From: Ruegeria sp. R13_0
GTDB lineage: Bacteria > Pseudomonadota > Alphaproteobacteria > Rhodobacterales > Rhodobacteraceae
Length of the DNA: 64,000 bases
NCBI RefSeq assembly: GCF_017743995.1
Contig: NZ_JAGHRB010000016.1
Span: 1 to 64,000, forward strand
Reading direction: 5' to 3'
Part shown: positions 25,315 to 34,270 of the stretch, in pieces
How positions within the stretch are numbered: position 1 is the stretch's first letter
Layout: the number at the start of each line of letters is the position of its first letter
Made by a program: the position numbers and the translations under genes
Notes under the pieces: generated by a model
Databases searched by the model: none
What the model was told of the DNA's origin: nothing
What the model saw: only the letters and a program-made list of their open reading frames with translations

Positions 25315-27562
25315 TGCTCTTGAGCGCGGCCAGAATGCGCGGAGGCGACATCGGCAGTTGCTTCATCCGCACACCCGCCGCGTTGGAAACCGCGTTGGCG
25401 ATGGCGGCAAGCGGCGGCACGATGCCGGTCTCACCCACACCGCGCACCCCAAACGGGTGGCCGGGATTGGGCACTTCGACAATCACCGTGTCGATCATCG
25501 GCAGGTCACTGGCAACGGGGATCCGGTAGTCGAGGAAGATCGAGTTCTGCAACCGCCCGTCCTCGCCGTAGATGTACTCCTCGTTCAGAGCCCAGCCGAT
25601 GCCTTGCGCGGCACCGCCCTGGAACTGGCCTTCCACATAAGTTGGGTGGATCGCCTTGCCGGCGTCTTGAATGACCGTGTAGCGGGTCACGCTGGTTTTG
25701 CCGGTTTCCGGGTCAACCTCAGCATCGACAATATGGGTGCCAAAGGACACGCCTGCGCCTTCCGGAGTTGCCTCGAAATGGCCCGAGATCGGGCCGCCGG
25801 TGCGCCCCATATCCGCCGTGATGTCGGACAGAGCGAGCGGGTCAAAATCGCCAGCGTTGGGGCCTGAAGGCACGGCGCAGCCGTCCTCCCATTTCACGGC
25901 CTCGACCGGGATACCCCACTTGGCAGCCGCTCGTTCGCACAGTTTTTCAACCGCGTGTTTGGCCGCTTTGATGGTCGCCAGACCCGACGCATAGGTCACG
26001 CGCGAGCCATGTGAGACGTCGTTATAGCCCAACGTTGCCGTATCCGCGATGGTGACGCGGATGTTCTCGTATGGGATGCCCAGAACCTCAGCCGCCATCA
26101 GCGCCATCGATGCGCGAGAGCCACCGATATCCGGCGTTCCCACCATCAGCTGAGCCGAGCCGTCCTCGGACAAGGCCAGCGACACGCTGGTCTCGCCACC
26201 GTGGTTGAACCAGAAACCACAGGAAATTCCGCGCCCCTGCCCCGGCTTCAACGGGGCCGAATAGTGCGGGTGCGCCTTGGCAGCCTCCAGCGTTTCGACC
26301 AGGCCAATGCGTTCGTAGGTCGGGCCATAGCTGGCCTTGGTCCCTTCATGAGCGGCGTTTTTCAGGCGGACATCAACGGGGTCGAGGCCCAGCTTATTGC
26401 ACAACTCGTCAATCACCGACTCGACTGCGAAGGCACCCATAGGAGCGCCCGGTGCGCGGTAGGCGGCCTGTTTCGGACGGTTCGACATCACGTCATAGCC
26501 GATCTGCTTGACGTTGGTCAGGTTGTACGGCGCGAAGGCGCACATGGCGGTCATGTCACCCGGCGCACCCGGGAAGGCCCCGCCCTGCAGACGGAACACG
26601 CCTTGTGCGGCCGAGATGGTCCCGTCCTTCTTCATGCCGATCTTGACGTCCATCGACGCCGAGGCCGTTGGGCCGGTCGCCCGGAACACCTCGGACCGGG
26701 TCATAACGATCTTGACCGGACGGTTGGCCTTGCGGCTCAGCGCCAGCGCAACGGGTTCGATGAAAACAGTGGTTTTGCCGCCGAAGCCTCCGCCAATCTC
26801 GGACGCGGTGACGCGAAGTTGCGAGGTCTCAATGCCAAGCAGCGCGGCGCAGGTCTTTTGCGCGATCCAGTGGCCTTGCGTGGTGCACCACAGCTCACCC
26901 TTGCCGTCATTGCCCAGCATGCCCAGACAGGCGTGCGGTTCGATATAGCCCTGATGGGTTGCTTCGGTGACAAAGCTGTCTTCGATGACCAGATCCGCCT
27001 CGGCAAACCCGGCCTCGACATCTCCGTGGCCGCTTTCGTGGTAGCGTACGACGTTCGGGTGCAGACCTTCGGGCACTGAATAGTCCGCTGCGCCTTCCCG
27101 AATGACCGGCGCATCCGAGGCCATCGCTTTGTCCACGTCGGTCACATGGGGAAGAACTTCGTATTCGACCTCGATCAGTTTGAGTGCATCCCGCGCTGCC
27201 AGGGCCGACGTGGCTGCAACCGCAGCAACGGCGTGGCCATCATAGAGCGCCTTTTCGCCCGCCATGACGTTTTCCAGCACGTTCCAGAACTCGCCCTCGA
27301 GACCGGGTCTGAACGGGACATCGGCAAAGTCCGCGCGGGTGATGACAGCTTTGACGTCCTTATGCGCCTCGGCCTTCGAGGTGTCGATCTTCACGATCCG
27401 CGCGTGGGCATGGGGCGAGCGCAGAACCGCACCGTGCAACATGCCGGGCGCATAGGCATCAGCCCCGAATTTGGCGCGGCCCGTGACCTTGTCTAACCCG
27501 TCAGGGCGATCCGGGCGCGTGCCAACGAAAGTGAATACAGATTTGCGATCGTCGAGTGCCAT
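25307..27562 (-). CDS. Xanthine dehydrogenase-family molybdopterin subunit
   Basis: The 751-residue catalytic subunit of a molybdenum hydroxylase has the expected layout: an N-terminal a/b-hammerhead domain followed by two Mo-cofactor domains. The loop reads AYRAPGAPMGAF, not the AYxCSFR of form I CO dehydrogenase, so it is not a classical CoxL; it fits other members hydroxylating aromatic or N-heterocyclic substrates. The conserved active-site glutamate is in GVGETGI near the C-terminus. It follows the Fe-S subunit with a one-base TAATG overlap. Substrate unknown. Confidence 0.88.
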   Translation of the reverse strand: MALDDRKSVFTFVGTRPDRPDGLDKVTGRAKFGADAYAPGMLHGAVLRSPHAHARIVKIDTSKAEAHKDVKAVITRADFADVPFRPGLEGEFWNVLENVMAGEKALYDGHAVAAVAATSALAARDALKLIEVEYEVLPHVTDVDKAMASDAPVIREGAADYSVPEGLHPNVVRYHESGHGDVEAGFAEADLVIEDSFVTEATHQGYIEPHACLGMLGNDGKGELWCTTQGHWIAQKTCAALLGIETSQLRVTASEIGGGFGGKTTVFIEPVALALSRKANRPVKIVMTRSEVFRATGPTASASMDVKIGMKKDGTISAAQGVFRLQGGAFPGAPGDMTAMCAFAPYNLTNVKQIGYDVMSNRPKQAAYRAPGAPMGAFAVESVIDELCNKLGLDPVDVRLKNAAHEGTKASYGPTYERIGLVETLEAAKAHPHYSAPLKPGQGRGISCGFWFNHGGETSVSLALSEDGSAQLMVGTPDIGGSRASMALMAAEVLGIPYENIRVTIADTATLGYNDVSHGSRVTYASGLATIKAAKHAVEKLCERAAAKWGIPVEAVKWEDGCAVPSGPNAGDFDPLALSDITADMGRTGGPISGHFEATPEGAGVSFGTHIVDAEVDPETGKTSVTRYTVIQDAGKAIHPTYVEGQFQGGAAQGIGWALNEEYIYGEDGRLQNSIFLDYRIPVASDLPMIDTVIVEVPNPGHPFGVRGVGETGIVPPLAAIANAVSNAAGVRMKQLPMSPPRILAALKSNG

Positions 27563-28041
27563 TACGAAGCCTCCCGCAGCTCTTCCGCCGTTTCCATCAC
27601 GGCGCGAATGATCTTGTCATAGCCGGTGCAGCGGCAGAGGTTGCCTGCTAGCCAGTACCGGGTTTCCTCTTCGGTCGGGTTTGGGTTCTTTTCCAGCAAC
27701 GACTTGGCCGCCACCAAAATGCCCGGGGTGCAGATGCCGCACTGAAGCGCCGCGTGTTCGATGAACTTCTTCTGCAGCGGGTGCAGAACGTCGCCATCCG
27801 CGATGCCTTCGACAGTTTCGATGGCCTTACCATCAGCCTCAACGCCCAGCATCAGGCAGGAACAGACCAGACGGCCATCTACGGTGACGGAGCACGCGCC
27901 GCAATCGCCGGTGCCGCAGCCTTCTTTCGCGCCGGTCAGGTTCAGCTTGTCGCGCAGACAGTCCAGCAGGGTTTCGCGCGGGTCGCACAGGTATTCGACC
28001 GTGTCCCCGTTGACGGTGGTGGATACGTGGAGCTTGCTCAT
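27562..28041 (-). CDS. Molybdenum hydroxylase [2Fe-2S] subunit
   Basis: The 159-residue small subunit carries both iron-sulfur clusters of the family: a plant-type cluster (GCGTGDCGACSV near residue 42) and a second in the helical domain (QCGICTPG and NLCRCTGYDKI). It passes electrons from the Mo site to FAD. It overlaps the FAD subunit by four bases upstream and the large subunit by one base downstream. Confidence 0.92.
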   Translation of the reverse strand: MSKLHVSTTVNGDTVEYLCDPRETLLDCLRDKLNLTGAKEGCGTGDCGACSVTVDGRLVCSCLMLGVEADGKAIETVEGIADGDVLHPLQKKFIEHAALQCGICTPGILVAAKSLLEKNPNPTEEETRYWLAGNLCRCTGYDKIIRAVMETAEELREAS

Positions 28042-28904
28042 GCGTTTTCTCCCTTCGCGCGGGCATAGGCGATTTTCGCGGCGCGCTTGGCCAAAACACC
28101 TGCGACCTCGGTGCGGAACTCGATTGTGCCGCGTTTGTCGTCAATCGGGTTGCAGGCGGCCGAAGCGGCCGCGGCCAACGCGTCGAGGGCGGTGTCGTCC
28201 AGTGTGCTGCCGACGATGGCTTTCGCACAGTCTTCAACCAGCAAAACGGTCGGAGCGACAGCGCCCAATGACACGCGCGCCTCGGTGATCACGTCACCGT
28301 CCAGACGCAGGCTGACGCCCACGCCGACTACGGCGATGTCCATTTCAGTGCGTGGGATAAAGCGCAGATAGGCGTCACCGCCTTTTTCGCCCCGCGCGGG
28401 GAGGTTGACGGCTGAAACCACTTCACCCTTCGCCAGCGCGGTCTTGCCCGGTCCGGTGGGGATGTCCTCAACAGCAACCTCGCGCGCGCCATCAAGGCCG
28501 GTCACAGTAACCGTCACGCCCGCAGCAACCATCGCGGGCACCGAATCCGCCGCCGGCGAGCCGTTGCACAGGTTGCCCGTCAACGTCGCGCGGCCCTGCA
28601 CCTGAGTCGATCCGATCAGATCCATCGCCTCGACCACACCGGGCCAGTCGCGGCCCAGCTGGGGATGCTCGCTCATTTCAGCGCCGGTGACAGCGACGCC
28701 AAGTGTCCAGCTGCCATCGGCGTTTTGCGTGATCTGACGCACACCGTTGATTTTCTTGATGTCGATCAGCGTATCGGGCGTCACCAAGTCCGAGCGCAAC
28801 TGCACCAACACATCGGTGCCGCCTGCCAGAAACCGTGTGGTGCCCGTCGCGTTTGCAGCCAGAGCCGACGCCTCGGCAAAGCTGGCGGGGCTGTGATAAT
28901 CCAT
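28038..28904 (-). CDS. Molybdenum hydroxylase FAD-binding subunit
   Basis: The 288-residue medium subunit has the FAD-binding loops FLAGGTDVLVQLR (near residue 28) and ATLTGNLCNGSPAADSVP (near residue 103), as in CoxM-type proteins. It hands electrons to the final acceptor. The start is ATG 28904 (DYHSPASFAEA matches the family start). It is the first gene of a four-gene operon ending with the MoaD-like gene, and lies 127 bases downstream of the reductive dehalogenase gene on the same strand. Confidence 0.9.
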   Translation of the reverse strand: MDYHSPASFAEASALAANATGTTRFLAGGTDVLVQLRSDLVTPDTLIDIKKINGVRQITQNADGSWTLGVAVTGAEMSEHPQLGRDWPGVVEAMDLIGSTQVQGRATLTGNLCNGSPAADSVPAMVAAGVTVTVTGLDGAREVAVEDIPTGPGKTALAKGEVVSAVNLPARGEKGGDAYLRFIPRTEMDIAVVGVGVSLRLDGDVITEARVSLGAVAPTVLLVEDCAKAIVGSTLDDTALDALAAAASAACNPIDDKRGTIEFRTEVAGVLAKRAAKIAYARAKGENA

Positions 28905-29031
28905 GAAAATACCTCGCACCTGTCAATCAGGATTCACTGGGTTCGGGGGGAAGGTAATGCAGCGCCGCAGCGGCGTCCATGGCCGGAGCGACCTATTTTT
29001 TCACAACTTCATGTCGTTTTCCGACCTCGGG

Positions 29032-32000
29032 TCAGAGGTCGATCTCGATCACGCCATCCGGTTGCGCGGCGCGGCTTTGACACAAAATGATAGCGCTCTC
29101 GCGTTGTTTGTTGGACAGGACAAAATCGCGATGTTCGATTTCACCCGAAACAACACCGCATTTGCAGACGCCACAGATGCCATCTGCGCATTTCACATCC
29201 ACGTGAATACCTGCCTCGTTCAGCACCTGCGCGGCGTCCTTGTCTTCCGGCACGGTCAGTTCGAGGCCTGATTTCGCCAGCTTCAAGGTGAATGGGTAGT
29301 TTTCATAGTCCGGTTGCTCGGGGACCGAGAAATACTCCAGATGTCGCGCCTCATTCGGGAAGCCCTGCCGCGCGGCCGCTTGCATGACGCCATCCATGAA
29401 GCGATCTGGCCCACAGGTATAGACGTGCCAGCCGTCCTGATAGCCTGAGAGGACCGCATCCAGATCGGCCCGCGTGCCTTCATCCGAGAAATGGTAATGA
29501 ACGTGATCTGCCCACGGCATCGCGGCCAGATCTTCTAAATACCCGGCCCCTGCGCGGGTGCTGGCGGAGTAGTGCAGCTCGAACGGTTTGCCCAGCGCGT
29601 GCAAACGATGGGCGAAGGCGATCATCGGGGTGATGCCTATCCCGCCACCCATCAGGAAGGTTTTTGTCGCGGTCTCATCGAGCTCGAAATGATTGATCGG
29701 CTTCGAGATGAAAACCTTGCGGCCTTCGTTGAAGATGCGATGCAACAGAGCCGAACCACCGCGCCCCTCCTCCTCACGCAAGACACCGATCTGGTAGGTC
29801 GACGGGTCCGAGGGGTCACCGGACATCGAATACTGGCGCAGAAACTCAGGCGCGACCAACACGTCCAGATGCGCGCCTGCAGTCCATGGGGGTAGCGGCG
29901 ATCCGTCCAGTGTCGAGAACTCATACTTTGTCACATCAGCCGTCATCTTTTCGACTTTGGTCAGTTCAACCCGCATGACCGGAGCATCGCCCGCGATCTC
30001 ATAGCGGTGAACGACTGACATATCGCCCACCGCTTTGCGTGCCTTGTATTCCTTGGCGCTCACCATTGCCTCATAGGCGGCAATCCCGGCCTCACGGTCC
30101 ATCGCAAAGGGATAGGGCCACGGGTGCGGGGCCAGATAGGCGGGGTAAACGGCCAGTGTCTGATCTTCGTACTTCAGATCCAGATCAGGCTGCAGGTCGC
30201 GCCGGTTCAGCGGATGCACCGAGGGGCGATAGGCACCATCCGACTGCAGCTCGATATCCCACCACCATTTTTTGACATCGTTCAGACCACCATTGCCCAC
30301 CGCGTCATCCAGTTTCGCCAATGCCGGGGCGGCCTGAGGGATGTTCATTGCCGCCCATCGGAAGGGGCGTTCTTTGAAAATCCCCTCAAGGTTCCACGGG
30401 CAGGTCTTCATGCAGCGCCCGCACATCGACCCTCCGGGCGTGGTCACGCGGTAGGTCGCGCACTTCTGACTGTCAGATTTCCAGATTTCATAGCCGTTGA
30501 ACATCAGCTTTGGCCCGGCGGTGATCGCACCCGAGGGGCATTCGCGGGCACATTTGTTACAGCTTTCGCAGAAACTCTGCAGGCCGAAATCAATCGGCTT
30601 GTCATGCGCCATCGGCATATCAGTCGTCACCGCCCCGGATTTCAGGCGCGGGCCGAGATAGGGGTTCAGGATGACCTCACCGATCCGGCTGACCTCGCCC
30701 AATCCCGACAACAGCAATAGCGGCGGCTGCAGCACCTCACCATCCATCACCGTATGGGCCTTGGCCTTGTAGCCGAGGTTGCGGATCTGTTGCGCGATCA
30801 CGCCACCCAGGAGTGAAAACCGCAGATAGGCGCGCATGGATTGCGCAACGCTGATCCAGTCGTCACCGCTTGCGCCCTCCATCGTCTCATAGCCCTGATC
30901 GATGATCATGCTGATGGCCTGATCATGCGGCGGCGTGATCTCTTCCCCCGTCGCATCGTGGGAATACCACGCCCAGTCCGGGCAACGGCTGAGGCCAACC
31001 GCATCGACCCCAAGAAAGTAACTGGCGGCCTTGATATTGGCGGCATTACGCTCAGCATCGGTCGGGGTCGAGACCTTTGCACTTTCGCCATCCTGCAACA
31101 GAACAAACGCGCCCAGCGCCCGGCGTTGCGCGAAACTGGGGGCCGATTTGCGCACGTAGTATCCGCCCTTGGCGGCATCCTGCAGGTGTTTGCCCATATC
31201 GCCGAACTGCGCCCGCGCGAACATGTCAGCGCGCTTGGGAACGCGCGCAACGTTGGCTTCATCAAAATAAGTGGTGGGCGTCTCGACCCGCTTGAGCCGC
31301 TCAAACGGATGCGCCCCGTCCACGTAGCGACGTTTGGCATAGGCATCGCGGTTCAGAGCGTTCTTGGCGAACCCGGTTCCCAGCCACCACGCAGGGCCTT
31401 GGGTCCGGAACCACGGTTGTTGCGCCATCGGTTGCAAGGGCTGATCGTGGGCAATCTCCATCTCGGTCGTGACAGCGGCCAGACCAAAACGACGCCCCAG
31501 CCATGGGGCAACAAGCGTGCCGTCTTCGACCAAGGCCAAACCCGCCGCGACCGCCAGCTTGCCCAGATCCACCTCGGTCGACATCGCCGTGTGTGCCCGC
31601 GCATCGAATCCCAGCAGCCGGATGTAATTGGCAATCACAACGGCATTCTCGGTCGCCAGCAGGCAGGCCCGATGGTCCTGCGCATCCATGATCCACTCGG
31701 ACCCCGGCTCGTCCGGGTTCGGGTCGCGGTTATGTTCATACAGGAACACCAGAGCGTGACGATGCGAGGCCATCGGACGCGGCGCGGCCTCCATGCTTTC
31801 CTTGAGATCGGCCATGATGACATCGATCCCCGAGGCCAGCGTTTTGGTCTGGCGCGTCTTCAACGCATGGGCCAGACGGTCGATATCGGGGTTGCGGCGC
31901 GGATCGTCCAACAGCGCCTCGTGCGGCAACGGCCCGCAGCCCATCATCGAGGCATCGTTGAAATAGCCAAACGCCTTGATGTGATCTGCCCGCGCCTGCG

Positions 32001-32244
32001 GGTCCCGCGGGATGTCCGAAGCGACAGGGTTCACCAGCCCATCCCGGATCGTGTCCAGCATGGCCTGAAACTCGCCCATCGCATTCACGATGCTTTCGGG
32101 CCGGTCAGGCCGGTGAAAGCCAAGCTCGGGCATCGGGGGCAGTTGGGACAGGTCGGGCATCGCCTTCTGACGCGCCAGACGCTCCAACGGGTATGACCCC
32201 ATATGAACGGGTCGGTTCTTGTCCGAGAAAAAGCGAAGTCCCAT
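29032..32244 (-). CDS. Self-sufficient (respiration-independent) reductive dehalogenase, RdhA-reductase fusion
   Basis: The 1070-residue protein joins a cobalamin-dependent reductive dehalogenase to its own reductase. The N-terminal two thirds contain two related nitroreductase-like halves (compare AVTTEMEIAHDQPL and AVTTDMPMAHDKPI); only the second leads into the two ferredoxin-like [4Fe-4S] motifs, CESCNKCARECP (about 559-570) and CGRCMKTCPW (about 608-617). The C-terminal third is a phthalate dioxygenase reductase type unit: flavin loop RQYSMSG, NAD loop GGGIGITPM near 866, and a plant-type [2Fe-2S] site CADGICGVCKC near 1019. No signal peptide or Tat motif is present. This matches catabolic enzymes such as BhbA and NpRdhA, which remove halogens from halophenols using NAD(P)H. 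The start at 32244 is chosen by AAGGGA seven bases upstream. Confidence 0.87.
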   Translation of the reverse strand: MGLRFFSDKNRPVHMGSYPLERLARQKAMPDLSQLPPMPELGFHRPDRPESIVNAMGEFQAMLDTIRDGLVNPVASDIPRDPQARADHIKAFGYFNDASMMGCGPLPHEALLDDPRRNPDIDRLAHALKTRQTKTLASGIDVIMADLKESMEAAPRPMASHRHALVFLYEHNRDPNPDEPGSEWIMDAQDHRACLLATENAVVIANYIRLLGFDARAHTAMSTEVDLGKLAVAAGLALVEDGTLVAPWLGRRFGLAAVTTEMEIAHDQPLQPMAQQPWFRTQGPAWWLGTGFAKNALNRDAYAKRRYVDGAHPFERLKRVETPTTYFDEANVARVPKRADMFARAQFGDMGKHLQDAAKGGYYVRKSAPSFAQRRALGAFVLLQDGESAKVSTPTDAERNAANIKAASYFLGVDAVGLSRCPDWAWYSHDATGEEITPPHDQAISMIIDQGYETMEGASGDDWISVAQSMRAYLRFSLLGGVIAQQIRNLGYKAKAHTVMDGEVLQPPLLLLSGLGEVSRIGEVILNPYLGPRLKSGAVTTDMPMAHDKPIDFGLQSFCESCNKCARECPSGAITAGPKLMFNGYEIWKSDSQKCATYRVTTPGGSMCGRCMKTCPWNLEGIFKERPFRWAAMNIPQAAPALAKLDDAVGNGGLNDVKKWWWDIELQSDGAYRPSVHPLNRRDLQPDLDLKYEDQTLAVYPAYLAPHPWPYPFAMDREAGIAAYEAMVSAKEYKARKAVGDMSVVHRYEIAGDAPVMRVELTKVEKMTADVTKYEFSTLDGSPLPPWTAGAHLDVLVAPEFLRQYSMSGDPSDPSTYQIGVLREEEGRGGSALLHRIFNEGRKVFISKPINHFELDETATKTFLMGGGIGITPMIAFAHRLHALGKPFELHYSASTRAGAGYLEDLAAMPWADHVHYHFSDEGTRADLDAVLSGYQDGWHVYTCGPDRFMDGVMQAAARQGFPNEARHLEYFSVPEQPDYENYPFTLKLAKSGLELTVPEDKDAAQVLNEAGIHVDVKCADGICGVCKCGVVSGEIEHRDFVLSNKQRESAIILCQSRAAQPDGVIEIDL

Positions 32245-32297
32245 GTGCATGTCCCTTGTTTGCGCCTGACCTAGCGCCCTCTCGACAGCAAAACCAT

Positions 32298-32322
32298 TCA
32301 TACTTAATCATAGATTGTATGA
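32298..32322. promoter_or_regulatory. Candidate LysR operator between rdhA-like gene and its regulator
   Basis: TCATAC (32298-32303) and GTATGA (32317-32322) form a perfect inverted repeat with a 13-base AT-rich spacer. It lies in the 74-base divergent gap and overlaps the LysR start codon, so binding would cover both promoters. Confidence 0.6.
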
Positions 32323-33227
32323 GCAAAATTGATTTCACGGATCTGGACGGCAAGGTCCTGCGCATCTTTCTGACGATACTCGAGGAAAGCTCGGTCTCGA
32401 AAGCGGCGGATCGGCTGGGCGTCACACAGTCGGCCATCAGCCACACATTGGCCAAGCTACGGCAGGTGCTGGGCGATCCGCTATTCGTGCGATCCGGTCA
32501 AGGCCTGACACCGACCGAGCGCGCGCTTGCCCTGCAAGAGCCGGTCCGCCACGTGCTGGACGGCATGCGCGCCCTGACGGATGAACGCCCCTTCGATCCC
32601 CTGTCAGAGCAGATGGAAATCCGCATCGCCACCAACGATATGCCGCGAGAGCTGATCTTTCCCGACCTTCTGCGCGCGACCCGAGCCCAGGGTATCAGGC
32701 TGCAGTTGGAATTCATCTCATCCGGCGTACCGGGGCCGGACCCGCTGCGCAGCGACCGGTGCCAACTGATGCTGACGCCGCTGCCGCCGGACGGGCCGGA
32801 CATCTTTCAGAAGCGGCTGATCACAAGCCCCTTGATGGTGTTTTATGACAGCAGTCAACGCACCGCGCCCGAGACGTGGGAGGCCTACTGTCAGAGCGAA
32901 CATGTCGAGGTTCGCTTTCCCGACGGTCGCAATGCCCGCGCTGTGATGCGCGGGGTGGATCAAAGCCAGATCCGCCCGCCAACCGTCATGCTGCCACATT
33001 TCAACGCCATCCCGTCTTTCATCGCGGGCAGCCCGCTGATTTCCACCGACACGGCGCTGATGAAAAACGGACCACTGGCCGCGCTGGATTGTGCGCCCTT
33101 GCCGTTCGACTGCGAGCCAGTTTCGATCTACATGGTCTGGCACCAACGCTCGGCCAATGACCCGGCCCATCGCTGGTTGCGGGACCGGATCGAAACCCTC
33201 GCCAGCGCTATTCATGCCAAGACCTGA
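32319..33227 (+). CDS. LysR-family regulator beside the reductive dehalogenase
   Basis: The 302-residue protein has a LysR helix-turn-helix (SSVSKAADRLGVTQSAISHTL, about residues 20-41) with the FVRSGQGLTPTERA turn typical of the NodD/PcaQ-like branch. It is divergent from the dehalogenase gene with an inverted repeat between them, so it probably responds to a haloaromatic or related compound. Start at ATG 32319; the long in-frame upstream extension lacks LysR character. Confidence 0.88.
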   Translation: MSKIDFTDLDGKVLRIFLTILEESSVSKAADRLGVTQSAISHTLAKLRQVLGDPLFVRSGQGLTPTERALALQEPVRHVLDGMRALTDERPFDPLSEQMEIRIATNDMPRELIFPDLLRATRAQGIRLQLEFISSGVPGPDPLRSDRCQLMLTPLPPDGPDIFQKRLITSPLMVFYDSSQRTAPETWEAYCQSEHVEVRFPDGRNARAVMRGVDQSQIRPPTVMLPHFNAIPSFIAGSPLISTDTALMKNGPLAALDCAPLPFDCEPVSIYMVWHQRSANDPAHRWLRDRIETLASAIHAKT

Positions 33228-33235
33228 AGCAGGGC

Positions 33236-34270
33236 CTAGCCCGTCGCCAGAGCCCTCTGATCCTCGCGCCCCATGGCTACAAGAATGGGCGAGTCCTCTT
33301 GCCGCGCGATGAATGAAGCCTTGTCGGTCATGCCGCTCCACCCCGCCATGGTCAGAGACTGCGCCACCGCGCCGCCCAGTGTCGCCCCCGGCCCGGTCAC
33401 GATGAACAGGTCCGACGCGAACTCTCGCGCGGCGGTTTGAATGGCATGGGTGAAATCGTAGGGTTCGGTCACCTGATGGCCTAGCGTATAGTCCCACAGC
33501 GCCTCGGTATCGGTGGCGCCCGGCCACCAGATCTTGCCGCGCCCGTCGATCATCGGGTGACGGGGTTGGCCGAACATATCGGGTTTCAGCCGCGCCCGAC
33601 CCTCAGCGGCAATCGGGGCCTGCAGAGAGGTATGGAACGCCGCATGGTTCGGCAGCCGCATGGGAAAGCGGTCCTGAACGGTTGGATGAGATGCCTCAAA
33701 CGCCGCCAGACCAGCCTCATTCCCGGCCAGCACCAACATACCGCCCAGATCAATCGACAGCGCCAGATCCTGTCCCTCGACCGCGTTGATGTCAGAGACG
33801 TCCTGCAACAACGCCTGTTTCTGGTTCGCGCTGTCGACCCAGCTGTCATCGGTGAAGGGATAGACCAATTGCCCGCCGATCAGATGGTCCTGCATCAGAG
33901 AGCCCATGGTGTTCACCACGCGGAGCCCGTTCTCAGCGCTCAGCGCGCCAGCGGCGGCCAGCGCGATGTACCAACCCATCGAGTTTCCGGTCACGGCCAC
34001 CACCTCGATATCATCCGCCAGCGACTGCGCATCCGCCAGCGCGGCGGCATAGATCAGGGGTGAGGCCACATCGCCGCGCGAATAGGTGCTGACCGCAAAG
34101 CGCGCGGCTCCGTCCAGCGTGGTTACCCCCTCTTGCCCAGCCTCGGCGCGCAGGGCGTCAAACCGTTGGAACATCGACATCTTGTCCGCATGGTGGCGGT
34201 GCAGGTAGCCCAGCTCGGGCTTGTTATAGGTGCCCCGACCGGGGCAGATCACGACAGCTGTTCGGGTCAT
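33236..34270 (-). CDS. FabD-like acyltransferase (malonyl-transferase fold)
   Basis: The 344-residue protein has the malonyl-CoA:ACP transacylase fold: the nucleophile elbow VTGNSMGWYIALAAAG with serine in GxSxG form (near residue 93), and a histidine-containing LPNHAAFHTSL later. The glutamine and arginine typical of FabD are not obvious, so the acyl group may differ. It is downstream of the E1 gene with an ATGA overlap, which suggests the two work on the same acyl group. No carrier protein or synthase is nearby. Confidence 0.72.
   Translation of the reverse strand: MTRTAVVICPGRGTYNKPELGYLHRHHADKMSMFQRFDALRAEAGQEGVTTLDGAARFAVSTYSRGDVASPLIYAAALADAQSLADDIEVVAVTGNSMGWYIALAAAGALSAENGLRVVNTMGSLMQDHLIGGQLVYPFTDDSWVDSANQKQALLQDVSDINAVEGQDLALSIDLGGMLVLAGNEAGLAAFEASHPTVQDRFPMRLPNHAAFHTSLQAPIAAEGRARLKPDMFGQPRHPMIDGRGKIWWPGATDTEALWDYTLGHQVTEPYDFTHAIQTAAREFASDLFIVTGPGATLGGAVAQSLTMAGWSGMTDKASFIARQEDSPILVAMGREDQRALATG

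Noticed and set aside
26201-27079. 292-residue open frame on the plus strand
   Set aside because: Antisense to the Mo-hydroxylase large subunit; composition and lack of motifs show it is not a gene.
25307-28904. Aerobic carbon monoxide dehydrogenase (CoxMSL)
   Set aside because: The active-site loop reads AYRAPGAP instead of AYxCSFR, so form I CO dehydrogenase is unlikely.
30841-32196. 451-residue open frame on the plus strand
   Set aside because: Antisense to the reductive dehalogenase gene, Arg/His/Gln-rich composition typical of a shadow frame.
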